Positions 1 to 7,480 of a stretch of 12,872 nucleotides of DNA are shown here, in pieces. The notes beneath the pieces were generated by a model. That model was given only the letters and a program-made list of their open reading frames with translations. It was not told where the DNA came from and searched no databases. Origin of the DNA: Chthoniobacterales bacterium (GTDB lineage Bacteria > Verrucomicrobiota > Verrucomicrobiia > Chthoniobacterales > UBA10450); assembly GCA_013694945.1 (NCBI GenBank), contig JACDBM010000009.1, positions 1 through 12,872 of the forward strand, written 5' to 3'. Position 1 is the stretch's first letter, and each line of letters begins with the position of its first letter. The position numbers were made by a program, and so were the translations under genes.

Positions 1-1
1 A

Positions 2-1096
2 TCTGCTCCCGCCATCAGCGAGGAATCAGAAATCGCTTCGGCGACTACGAGCCCTCCCCCAAATCCCGGCAGCGCGCTCGGTCTCAACCCGCGCAACAAC
101 TTCGAATCTTTTGTTGTCGGCCCGAACAACGAGATTGCGCACGCCGCCAGTCTCGCAGTCGCGCAATCGCCCGCGCGCACCTACAACCCGCTCTTTATTT
201 ACGGCGGAGTGGGGCTCGGCAAGACCCATTTGATGCAGGCGATTGGCCAGTATGTCTGGGCGAAAAAGAAAAACGCGAAAGTAATGTATCTCTCGAGCGA
301 ACTCTTCATCAACGAGTTTATCGATGCCATCCAGCACAGCACGCTCGTGAAATTCCGGAAACGTTACCGCCAGACAGATCTGCTTCTGATTGATGACATT
401 CAATTTTTGGGCGGCAAAGAGCGATCACAGGAAGAATTCTTTCACACTTTCAACACGCTCTTCGACGGCCATAAGCAGATCGTGCTCTCCAGCGATCGGC
501 CTGCCTCCGAAATCGCCAATCTCGAGCATCGTCTCGTTTCTCGCTTCGAATGGGGACTGACCGCGGAGTTGCAGCCGCCCGATGTGGAAACTCGCACCGC
601 GATCCTGCGCAAGAAAGCTCGCACGCTTCAGATCAAGCTGCGCGATGAGATCTTCGATTTTCTGGCGCATCGTATTCGCACCAATGTCCGCCGGCTCGAA
701 GGCGCGCTCATGCGGGTGGCTTCCTTTGCTTCGCTGAGCGGGAAGGAACTTACCAACGAAGTCGTCGAGCATTTGCTCAAGGACATCCTGAACGAAGAGG
801 CCCGGCATGCCGTCACGATCGAGCAAATTCAACGTCGCGTGGCCGAGCATTTCGATGTGCGCCTTGCCGACATGACGAGCAAACGCCGGCCGGCGAATAT
901 CGCCTTTCCTCGCCAGATCGCGATGTATCTCGCGCGTGAACTAACCAAAGCATCGCTCAACGAGATCGGCGATGCTTTCGGCGGACGCGATCACGGCACT
1001 GTCCTGCATGCCTGCAAACTGGTGAAGAAGCGAATGGTCGAGCAGGACAATATCCGCCAGACGATCTCGTTTATCGACAGTTCGCTAAAGCGCTGA
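2..1096 (+). CDS. dnaA: Chromosomal replication initiator protein DnaA, 5'-truncated by the window edge
   Basis: DnaA is the AAA+ ATPase that binds DnaA boxes and opens the replication origin. The reading frame is open from base 2 and gives 364 residues to the TGA at 1094-1096. The family is usually about 440-470 residues, so domain I and part of the domain II linker lie before the window. Fragment residues 1-32 are a low-complexity Ser/Pro/Ala linker. Next comes the NPRNNFESFVVGPNNE stretch that opens domain III. Walker A GGVGLGKTH is at 68-76 and Walker B LLLIDD at 127-132. Domain IV carries the helix-turn-helix signature NEIGDAFGGRDHGTVLHA from residue 320. The GTG at 209 is an internal Walker A codon, not a start. 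dnaN follows 109 bases downstream, the usual dnaA-dnaN order. One oddity is Gly at the position after RDH, where Ser or Thr is common. Confidence 0.97.
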   Translation, partial: SAPAISEESEIASATTSPPPNPGSALGLNPRNNFESFVVGPNNEIAHAASLAVAQSPARTYNPLFIYGGVGLGKTHLMQAIGQYVWAKKKNAKVMYLSSELFINEFIDAIQHSTLVKFRKRYRQTDLLLIDDIQFLGGKERSQEEFFHTFNTLFDGHKQIVLSSDRPASEIANLEHRLVSRFEWGLTAELQPPDVETRTAILRKKARTLQIKLRDEIFDFLAHRIRTNVRRLEGALMRVASFASLSGKELTNEVVEHLLKDILNEEARHAVTIEQIQRRVAEHFDVRLADMTSKRRPANIAFPRQIAMYLARELTKASLNEIGDAFGGRDHGTVLHACKLVKKRMVEQDNIRQTISFIDSSLKR

Positions 1097-1098
1097 TT

Positions 1099-1134
1099 GC
1101 GCTCGGTCTGACTGTCTGATCGCGCCGCGAGCGC
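1099..1134. repeat. Inverted repeat just after dnaA
   Basis: GCGCTCG at 1099-1105 pairs perfectly with CGAGCGC at 1128-1134 across a 22-base loop. It begins three bases after the dnaA stop. No run of T follows, so it is not a convincing intrinsic terminator. The long loop makes it a weak candidate for an RNA structure between dnaA and dnaN. In GC-rich sequence it could be chance. Confidence 0.25.
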
Positions 1135-1205
1135 CTCTGTCCCACGCCTGAGATTACGGTTGCCGAATAAAATCGTAAGCCTTACATCATAGCTCGTTCG
1201 ACCTC

Positions 1206-2303
1206 ATGAAATTCAGCGTTACGAAAGAAAAATTGCTCGAAGGTTTGCAGCAGGTTCAGAACGTCGTGAGCACGCGCACGACTCTCCCGATTTTGTCAAA
1301 CGTCCTGCTGCGAGCCAATGGCGATGAAGTGCGACTGACTACGACTGATCTCGACGTCGGCGTGCGCGGTAGCTTCGAAGCGAAAGTGGAAAAGGCTGGA
1401 GCAACGACGCTGCCCGCCCGCCGCCTCTTCACGATCATTCGGGAACTTCCATCCAGCGAAATTCAGTTCGAGGTCGATGGCAAAAACGCCGCGTCGATCC
1501 GGAGCGGTCAGAGCTTTTTCAAAATTCTCGGCTTGCCCGAAGAGGAATTCCCTCCCCTGCCGAAGTTTGAAGGGGCAAAGATGATTACGATTCGGCAGAA
1601 GGATTTGCGCGACGGTTTGCGCAAGACCTCGTACGCGATTTCCACCGATGAAACGCGCTACGTGCTAAACGGCGTCTTATTTAGCCTGAAAGAGAACAAG
1701 CTTACGCTGGTCGCGACGGACGGCCGGCGGCTTGCGATGGTAGACATCGACCTGGAGTTCCCGCGCAGTCACGAAGTCGATATCATCGTCCCGACGAAGG
1801 CCGTCACCGAGTTGCAGCGCCTCCTCACGGAGGAAGGAGATGTGAAGGTCAGCTTCGGGAGCGGGCAGATCGCATTCGACCTTAATAACACGCTCCTCGT
1901 CTCGAAACTGATCGAGGGAAATTATCCCAACTATCGGCAGGTCATTCCGTCCGAGACGAAGGAGCGCGTGACGCTGGAACGTGAAACGTTCTTGAATTCA
2001 CTCCGGCGCGTGTCGCTGCTTGCGAGCGACAAATCGAATTCGATCAAGCTCAACTTCAGCAAGAACAACATCGACATCACTGCGAACACGCCGGAAGTCG
2101 GGGAGGCGAAGGAGTCTTTGCCTGTGGCCTACAAGGGGCGCGATTTTTCCATCGCGTTCAATCCGGAATTCTTCATGGCCCCGCTCCGGAACTTGTCGGA
2201 AGACGAAGTCTTTCTCGACCTGATCGATGAGATGAGCCCAGGCGTGCTGAAGATTCAAAGCCCGTTCCTCTACGTCCTGATGCCGATGCGCATCAGCTCC
2301 TGA
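1206..2303 (+). CDS. dnaN: DNA polymerase III subunit beta (sliding clamp)
   Basis: This is the ring-shaped processivity clamp that tethers DNA polymerase III and other replication and repair proteins to DNA. The 365-residue product matches the family length (about 366) and should fold into three repeated clamp domains of about 120 residues each. Recognisable stretches are the N-terminal MKFSVTKEKLLEGLQ, TTLPILSNVLL near residue 26, and the C-terminal YVLMPMR that ends most clamps. The ATG at 1206 gives exactly the usual N-terminus. No clear Shine-Dalgarno sequence precedes it. It lies 109 bases behind dnaA on the same strand, so co-transcription or an internal promoter are both possible. Its last 34 bases are also coding on the opposite strand for the end of the GT9 gene. 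recF and gyrB, often next in line, are absent here. Confidence 0.98.
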   Translation: MKFSVTKEKLLEGLQQVQNVVSTRTTLPILSNVLLRANGDEVRLTTTDLDVGVRGSFEAKVEKAGATTLPARRLFTIIRELPSSEIQFEVDGKNAASIRSGQSFFKILGLPEEEFPPLPKFEGAKMITIRQKDLRDGLRKTSYAISTDETRYVLNGVLFSLKENKLTLVATDGRRLAMVDIDLEFPRSHEVDIIVPTKAVTELQRLLTEEGDVKVSFGSGQIAFDLNNTLLVSKLIEGNYPNYRQVIPSETKERVTLERETFLNSLRRVSLLASDKSNSIKLNFSKNNIDITANTPEVGEAKESLPVAYKGRDFSIAFNPEFFMAPLRNLSEDEVFLDLIDEMSPGVLKIQSPFLYVLMPMRISS

Positions 2304-3217
2304 ACAGTCCCAGCGACCACGTCGCACGGGAGCTGAGTCAGGTCCTTGCCTGGCCCGCGGAGCACACGAACGTTGTGGTTCTGCGGCGCCCAGACGGCCG
2401 GATCTGTAGGTCCGAATAACAGAACGCTCGGCGTCGCAACAGCCGCTGCTATGTGCGAGATGCCGCTGTCGTGGCCGATGAAGCATGTGCAGTTTTGGAA
2501 AACGGCGGCCAATTCTGGAAGCGGAAGGTTCTCAACCAAGCGAATCCCGTCGCTCTCTGCAACTGCCCGGAAAAGATCGAGTTGCTGCCGATCCGCTTCG
2601 CCGGCGATGACGAGCAGCGATGCCGCATATTTACTGCGAAGAAGCCACTCGGCGAGTTGCAGCCAGCGCTTTATCGGCCAATTCTTCGTCTCGCTTCCGC
2701 TGCCCGGATGAAGGGCAACTATGGGAGCTGCTAACCGGCGCAGCACTCTTGCCGCAGTTTCCTGATCAGCGGCTGACGGGTAGAGAATCGCGGCCGGCTC
2801 ATTCAATTGCAGTCCGAGCTCCACCAGCGGTCGCGCCAAGTGTCGCGCTGCATGTGCCGGCCCGGTGATCTTCGGCGATGCGGCGAGGAACTTTTCGACA
2901 CCGCAACGTCTCACGTTTTCCTCAAAAATTTTGTCGGGATCAAACAAGTAGCTAAGGACAAGATCGACCTTTCCGAAGTAGGCGCTCATGTCCGGCGGTA
3001 GTTCTGCTCCTTTCGCGAAAAACCGCGCCAGCTGCCCGGACTCGAGGGAGCGAACGGCCTGCGCGTAAAAGCGGTTTTCTACCAGAGCTACGATGTGCTT
3101 GTAGCCAAGAATCTCGATCCACGCGTCCGGGAACGCATCGCGCAGAAGCTTGAGCGCGGGCAGCGTCAGGACGAAGTCACCGATCGCGCCGCCTCGAACC
3201 ACGAGAATGCGTTCCAT
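2270..3217 (-). CDS. Glycosyltransferase family 9 protein (LPS heptosyltransferase-like)
   Basis: This is a GT9 (WaaC/WaaF-like) enzyme, expected to transfer heptose from ADP-heptose to lipopolysaccharide core at the inner face of the cytoplasmic membrane. The exact acceptor cannot be read from sequence. The ATG at 3217 gives 315 residues. The frame is open further upstream to a TTG at 3376, but the family N-terminus MERILVVRGGAIGD starts at the ATG. Visible are GDFVLTLPAL at 13-22, with D14 at the catalytic Asp position of heptosyltransferases, the nucleotide-sugar site HPGSGSETKNWP at 170-181, and GHDSGISHIAAAV at 248-260. It lies 23 bases after the membrane-protein gene and is probably the last gene of the miaB operon. 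Its 3' end overlaps dnaN convergently by 34 bases. The role in envelope polysaccharide or LPS synthesis is inferred from the family. Confidence 0.9.
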   Translation of the reverse strand: MERILVVRGGAIGDFVLTLPALKLLRDAFPDAWIEILGYKHIVALVENRFYAQAVRSLESGQLARFFAKGAELPPDMSAYFGKVDLVLSYLFDPDKIFEENVRRCGVEKFLAASPKITGPAHAARHLARPLVELGLQLNEPAAILYPSAADQETAARVLRRLAAPIVALHPGSGSETKNWPIKRWLQLAEWLLRSKYAASLLVIAGEADRQQLDLFRAVAESDGIRLVENLPLPELAAVFQNCTCFIGHDSGISHIAAAVATPSVLLFGPTDPAVWAPQNHNVRVLRGPGKDLTQLPCDVVAGTVQELMRIGIRT

Positions 3218-3240
3218 CCCGCAGACGGCGAGAGCCGCGG

Positions 3241-3792
3241 TCAGTAACGTGTGATCGCGCAGAGCAGGATCAACGCGCCGTAAACGAGACCGATAGCATT
3301 GATGGCGCGCCAGCGTCCTGTGCTCCGAGTGCTCCACTGAATGTGATCGCGCAGGAGGTATGGCATCGTTACCCAAAACAAACCCGCAACGATCATCACA
3401 TAAGCGAAGACGGTGACGAACAACCGGCTGGCTTCGTAACGCAGAAACGCGGCTTCCAGAAGCGGCTCGGCTGCGAGCAGGAAGAGAATACCGAGGGCGC
3501 GCACGGCTAGGAATTCATTCACGAAGCGCAGGACGAGCAGAAAACCAACTGGCAACGCGAACAGCAACGGCTTCCGGAAGCCCGAGAATTCGCCCATTTC
3601 CATTGTCGCCAGGAGCCAGAAGCTCCAGAAGAACCCAAGGCTGAGCAGGAAAATACCCAGTAGGCGAGAACGCGGGAGGCTTCGAAACCATTCCTTCGCG
3701 GCCTCCGGCATCAACAAACCTGGCAAGCTTACCAGGAGAAGAAATAAGCCGGCGAGGACTCCGGCCGCCTGCAAAGACAAATCGTAAATCAT
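3241..3792 (-). CDS. Multi-spanning membrane protein of unknown function
   Basis: I do not recognise a family. The 183-residue product is strongly hydrophobic, with about six likely transmembrane segments at roughly 10-28, 42-63, 74-93, 94-112, 124-146 and 163-181. They are separated by short basic or acidic loops, for example KEWFRSLPRSR at 33-43 and RDHIQWSTRSTGR at 148-160. No catalytic motif, Cys pair or metal site stands out. The ATG at 3792 is 18 bases after the miaB stop, and the gene ends 23 bases before the GT9 start. It is therefore probably translated from a shared mRNA. Sitting between miaB and an LPS-type glycosyltransferase suggests an envelope role, but this is only context. 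It is a real gene on the basis of tight spacing, coherent hydrophobic pattern and lack of a competing frame. Confidence 0.75.
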   Translation of the reverse strand: MIYDLSLQAAGVLAGLFLLLVSLPGLLMPEAAKEWFRSLPRSRLLGIFLLSLGFFWSFWLLATMEMGEFSGFRKPLLFALPVGFLLVLRFVNEFLAVRALGILFLLAAEPLLEAAFLRYEASRLFVTVFAYVMIVAGLFWVTMPYLLRDHIQWSTRSTGRWRAINAIGLVYGALILLCAITRY

Positions 3793-3810
3793 GCAACGAG
3801 AGCGGCAGAT

Positions 3811-5166
3811 TTACACGAGCGGCGTCCCATACAAGCTGAATCCGTTCGCCTGCAGAACCTTCATCCGCAGGATCTGGCCGATTCGATCCTGCGGATCTTC
3901 GAAGACCATAATTTTGTTGGTTCGCGTCCGGCCCATCAAACGGGCCGCATTATTCCGGCTTGGTCCTTCACACAGAATCTCTACTTCACTTCCTACCAGA
4001 CGCTCGTTTGCACGATGAGCCGAGGCATCGACCACGCGGAGTAAATCCTGATTTCTTTCCTCCTTCACGCGTTCCGGCAGTTGATGAGGCTGCGTGGCGG
4101 CGGGCGTCCCGCTGCGTGTTGAGTAGCGAAAGATGAACGCATTATCGAATTGGATTCGCTCAACCAGCTCGCGCGTGTGCGCGTAATCACTTTCGTCCTC
4201 ACCCGGAAAACCAACGATCACATCGGTCGTGAGAGCGACTTCGGGGCGAGCTTGGCGAATTCGCTCCACGAGGTCGAAATACTTCTCCGCCGTGTAGGGC
4301 CGGTGCATGGCTTTGAGAATGCGATTTGATCCTGATTGCAATGGCAGGTGCACATGCTCCGCGAGCTTCGGCAGCGTTGCCAGGGCGTGAATGAGATCGT
4401 CGCGAAAGCCAATGGGATGAGGCGAGGTAAAGCGCAGCCGCTCCAAGCCCTCGATCGCGTGCACCGCCTCGAGCAACTGAACGAAAGGACTCTTCGCATC
4501 CTTCGTCGGGAACTCGTGCCGGCCGTAAAGATTCACGATTTGCCCAAGCAACGTCACCTCCTTCACACCGCGTGCAACAAGGCCGCGAACTTCCCGCACG
4601 ATCTCATCAATGGAGCGGCTTCGTTCTGCTCCACGAGTCCGCGGCACAATGCAAAAAGTGCAATGCATGTTGCAGCCTTGCATGATCGAGACGAACGCCG
4701 TCGCCTGGCGCGGCGCGAGCTGCTGCTCGCGGATTGTCTCCTGTGAGCCCGCTTCCTCCGCGGTGTCCGAGATGGAAAAGCGCAGATCGTCCATGCGCCG
4801 GGCGCACTTCCTTTCCAGCAGCTCCTCGACGTACTCGGCGACACGGTGAAACTTCTGTGTCCCGACCACCAAATCGAGGTGCGGAAGACCGGCGAAAAGC
4901 GAATCGCCACGGGCCTGCGCCATGCAACCCAAAAAACCAAAGAGGACCTTGGGCCGTCGCTGCGCGAGCTGGCCCAACATGCCCATCTTCCCGAGCGCTT
5001 TCTGCTCGGCCATGTCGCGCACGCTGCAGGTATTGAGCAGGACAACGTCCGCCTCCGCCTCATGCGCGACCGCTTCGAAACCGCGCTCCAGAAGCGAATG
5101 CGCGACCTGTTCCGAATCGCGCTCGTTCATCTGGCAGCCGTATGTTTTGATGTAGAACTTGGGCAT
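3811..5166 (-). CDS. miaB: tRNA-2-methylthio-N6-dimethylallyladenosine synthase MiaB
   Basis: MiaB is a radical-SAM methylthiotransferase that converts i6A37 to ms2i6A37 in tRNAs reading codons that start with U. The 451 residues match the family. The N-terminal UPF0004 domain has the auxiliary-cluster cysteines C11 (TYGCQMNERDSE), C47 (LLNTCSVRD) and C81 (FLGCMAQ). The radical SAM cluster motif CNMHCTFC is at C165, C169 and C172. VGFPGED is at 318-324, and a C-terminal TRAM-type domain covers about 385-450. These features favour MiaB over RimO or MtaB. The start at 5166 gives the usual short N-terminus MPKFYIKTYG. It heads a probable operon with the membrane protein (18-base gap) and the GT9 gene, and is divergent from mtnP across 186 bases. 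One variation is GQIVNLYG at 208-215, where GQNVN is common. Confidence 0.96.
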   Translation of the reverse strand: MPKFYIKTYGCQMNERDSEQVAHSLLERGFEAVAHEAEADVVLLNTCSVRDMAEQKALGKMGMLGQLAQRRPKVLFGFLGCMAQARGDSLFAGLPHLDLVVGTQKFHRVAEYVEELLERKCARRMDDLRFSISDTAEEAGSQETIREQQLAPRQATAFVSIMQGCNMHCTFCIVPRTRGAERSRSIDEIVREVRGLVARGVKEVTLLGQIVNLYGRHEFPTKDAKSPFVQLLEAVHAIEGLERLRFTSPHPIGFRDDLIHALATLPKLAEHVHLPLQSGSNRILKAMHRPYTAEKYFDLVERIRQARPEVALTTDVIVGFPGEDESDYAHTRELVERIQFDNAFIFRYSTRSGTPAATQPHQLPERVKEERNQDLLRVVDASAHRANERLVGSEVEILCEGPSRNNAARLMGRTRTNKIMVFEDPQDRIGQILRMKVLQANGFSLYGTPLV

Positions 5167-5352
5167 TTACGGGACGCAACATTGGCACAACCACAGATGC
5201 CGCGCCATCCGCGAGCGAAGTAGACGCAGCGGTGATGGGAGGTGCGCAAACGTGCCCGGCTTCCCTCCGCGCAATTGATTGCGACAAAAACGGGTGCTCA
5301 GTCTTGATTATCAACTTCCCATGGCCGGCGCTTTTGCCTTCAATGCCGCGCC

Positions 5353-6219
5353 ATGACTGAAGAAGCGCCCGCCATCGGAATCATTGGAGGCAGTGGATTG
5401 TATCAGATGGAGGGGGTAGACGAGCCCACCGAGCAGCGTGTCGAGACGCCCTTCGGTTCACCTTCGGACGCCCTGGTTGGCGGCAAGATGCATGGCCGGC
5501 AGGTTTATTTTCTCCCACGCCACGGACGCGGGCATCGGCTCTTGCCTCATGAACTGAATCACCGTGCGAACATCTGGGCGCTGCGTTCGCTGAACGTGCG
5601 CTGGATTATTTGCGTGACCGCCGTCGGCAGCTTGCAGGAGAAATACGCCCCACGCGATGTGCTGCTGCCGTCTCAATTTTACGATCGCACCAGCCAGCGC
5701 ACCGATCACACGTTCTTCGGCGACGGGATCGCGGCCCACGTTACTTTTGCAGAGCCGATCAGCACCGCGCTCCGCGCGATTCTTGCCCAGGCCACGAGCG
5801 AAGTGGGCGTGAAGGTGCATGATGGTGGCATCTACGTGAATATGGATGGCCCGGCGTTTTCCACGCGCGCGGAGTCGGAGCTAAATCGCCGTCATGGTTT
5901 CGATGTCATCGGCATGACGAATTTGCCGGAGGCGAAGCTGGCCCGCGAAGCGGAGATCGCGCTCGCGACCTTGGCGATGATCACCGATTACGATTGCTGG
6001 AAGACGGACGAGGAGCCGGTCTCCGCGCAGACGGTGTTCGGGCATCTTGTCGCCAACGCCGAGACTGCGAAGAAGATCCTGGCTCGGGCGATTCCACGCT
6101 TGCCGACGGCGCCAAACTGGCCCGAGCACACCGCGCTTGACCTGGCGCTGACGACAGATCGGAAGCTCTGGCCTGCGGCAACCATCCGCAAACTAGGTCC
6201 AATTCTAAGCCGCTTTTGA
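5353..6219 (+). CDS. mtnP: S-methyl-5'-thioadenosine phosphorylase
   Basis: This enzyme cleaves methylthioadenosine with phosphate to adenine and 5-methylthioribose-1-phosphate, feeding methionine and adenine salvage. The 288-residue product belongs to the trimeric PNP/MTAP family (PNP_UDP_1). Phosphate-site elements are GGSG at 12-15 and RHGRGH at 56-61. Other family motifs are TAVGSL at 89-94, MDGPAFSTRAES at 164-175, GMTN at 187-190 and TDYDCW at 211-216. The Asp in the TDYDCW region and the missing guanosine-type Asn signature favour MTA over guanosine or inosine as substrate. Specificity is still an inference. ATG 5353 gives a family-like N-terminus. No good Shine-Dalgarno sequence is visible. 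It stands alone on this strand, divergent from miaB and convergent with bioF (43-base gap). Other methionine-salvage genes are not nearby. Confidence 0.93.
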   Translation: MTEEAPAIGIIGGSGLYQMEGVDEPTEQRVETPFGSPSDALVGGKMHGRQVYFLPRHGRGHRLLPHELNHRANIWALRSLNVRWIICVTAVGSLQEKYAPRDVLLPSQFYDRTSQRTDHTFFGDGIAAHVTFAEPISTALRAILAQATSEVGVKVHDGGIYVNMDGPAFSTRAESELNRRHGFDVIGMTNLPEAKLAREAEIALATLAMITDYDCWKTDEEPVSAQTVFGHLVANAETAKKILARAIPRLPTAPNWPEHTALDLALTTDRKLWPAATIRKLGPILSRF

Positions 6220-6238
6220 CTCGTGTAATAACACCGCT

Positions 6239-6259
6239 CCGCCACAACCCGGCTGGCGG
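6239..6259. terminator. Small hairpin between convergent mtnP and bioF (possible terminator)
   Basis: CCGCCA at 6239-6244 pairs perfectly with TGGCGG at 6254-6259 around a 9-base loop. It lies in the 43-base gap between two genes that end facing each other, where a bidirectional terminator would be expected. No T-run follows on either strand. It is therefore either a weak or factor-assisted terminator, or chance in GC-rich DNA. Confidence 0.25.
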
Positions 6260-6262
6260 TCT

Positions 6263-7459
6263 CTAGGCGGCGGTCAGCAATGCCGATTGATGGCGACCGA
6301 TGGCTTCGCTAAGCCGCTGGATGTGCGTCTCTTCGTGAGCGGCCGTCACTGTGATCCGAAGTCGAGCTTCGCCCTTCGCGACTGTCGGATAACGAATGGC
6401 GGGGACGAGAAAGCCCTCGTTCTGCAGGGAGCGGGAAAGATCAAGCGCGGTCTCTTCGGCACCCACAATCAGGGGATGAATCGCGCTGCCATTCTCCCTC
6501 GGCTCAACATCGTTGGCGTAGTTGTCGGGCATTGAGCGCCGCAGTGTTTCGATTCGCTGCCACAACTTCTGCCGGCGTTGCTCGCCCGCCTCCGTGCCAA
6601 GGAACTCGATCGCCGCCCGAGCAGCGGCGGCGAGAGCGGGCGGCGAAGCGGTCGAAAAGATAAAAGAGCGCGCGCGATTCACCAGCCAGTCGATCAAACT
6701 TCGTGAGCCGCAAATGTAACCGCCGCTGACACCCAGGCCCTTGCTGAGCGTTCCCATTTGCACGTCCACTTCGCGCGTCAGATTTTCCTTCGCGGCCAGA
6801 CCCCTCCCCTGCGGTCCGATGACCCCGATCGCGTGCGCTTCGTCCAGCAACAGGAGCGCGCCGAAGCGCTTTTTCAGGCCGACGAGCTCACGCAGCGGCG
6901 CGCGGTCGCCCTCCATGGAGAAGATTGATTCTGTCACAACGAGAACACGCGCTTCCGGCCGTTCTCGGCGCGCCCAATCCAAATGGCTCTCCAGTTTTCC
7001 AAGGTGATGATGCGGAAAGACGCGAATCGCCGCGCCGCTTAGTTTTGCGCCATCAATCAGCGAAGCGTGACAGAGTTTATCGAGCACCACGACATCGTGC
7101 CTCCCGACGAGGGCCGGGATGGTGCCGAGCGCCGCTGCATAACCGCTGCCAAAGCAAATGGCGGCTTGCGTTCCTTTCCACTTCGCGAGCGCAGTTTCGA
7201 GCTGCACGTGTGGGGATTGCGTGCCGCTGAGCAAGCGGGAAGCGCCCGCGCCGACGCCAAACTCCGCCACCGCAGCCGTCGCCGCTTCCCGCAGAAGCGG
7301 ATCGTTCGCGAGACCCAGGTAGTCGTTGGAAGAAAAGTTAACGAGCTGTTGCCCGACAATCTGAATCTCCGGCCCCTGCGCGGTGCCGATCTCGCGCAAC
7401 TTGCGATGCAACGACTGCGCCCGGAGCACTTGCAGCTGTTCGCTAAAAAGATCGCTCAT
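6263..7459 (-). CDS. bioF: 8-amino-7-oxononanoate synthase-type PLP enzyme (BioF-like)
   Basis: BioF condenses pimeloyl-ACP (or pimeloyl-CoA) with L-alanine to make 8-amino-7-oxononanoate, the first committed step in biotin ring assembly. The 398-residue product is a fold-type I PLP enzyme of the alpha-oxoamine synthase family. SNDYLGL is at 44-50, a conserved His at 131, DEAHA at 206-210 (D206 and H209 contact PLP) and the Schiff-base lysine K240 in GTLSKGLGVSGGYI. FSTASPP at 268-274 resembles BioF more than glycine C-acetyltransferase (Kbl). Kbl or another acyl-CoA:amino acid condensing enzyme cannot be excluded, since no other bio gene is in view. ATG 7459 starts 21 bases after the stop of the D-Ala carboxypeptidase gene, so the two are probably co-transcribed. 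That pairing has no obvious metabolic logic. Confidence 0.88.
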   Translation of the reverse strand: MSDLFSEQLQVLRAQSLHRKLREIGTAQGPEIQIVGQQLVNFSSNDYLGLANDPLLREAATAAVAEFGVGAGASRLLSGTQSPHVQLETALAKWKGTQAAICFGSGYAAALGTIPALVGRHDVVVLDKLCHASLIDGAKLSGAAIRVFPHHHLGKLESHLDWARRERPEARVLVVTESIFSMEGDRAPLRELVGLKKRFGALLLLDEAHAIGVIGPQGRGLAAKENLTREVDVQMGTLSKGLGVSGGYICGSRSLIDWLVNRARSFIFSTASPPALAAAARAAIEFLGTEAGEQRRQKLWQRIETLRRSMPDNYANDVEPRENGSAIHPLIVGAEETALDLSRSLQNEGFLVPAIRYPTVAKGEARLRITVTAAHEETHIQRLSEAIGRHQSALLTAA

Positions 7460-7480
7460 GCCGGTTCCACGCGTGGCAGA

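Noticed and set aside
1097..1205. Possible replication origin in the dnaA-dnaN spacer
   Set aside because: No TTATCCACA-like DnaA box or AT-rich unwinding stretch is visible. The spacer has only a 7-bp inverted repeat and a short GTAAGCCTTAC palindrome.
3218..3376. 53-residue N-terminal extension of the GT9 protein from TTG 3376
   Set aside because: The extension overlaps the membrane-protein gene and does not look like a GT9 N-terminus; ATG 3217 gives the standard MERILVV start.
5304..5314. Palindrome TTGATTATCAA upstream of mtnP as an operator
   Set aside because: Arms of 5 bases with a 1-base centre are expected several times per 10 kb by chance. Similar ones occur at 1175-1185 and 8916-8926 with no shared sequence.
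7467..7476. Palindrome CCACGCGTGG in the carboxypeptidase-bioF spacer
   Set aside because: Only 10 bases long, CG-rich and inside a probable operon; no reason to prefer a regulatory role over chance.
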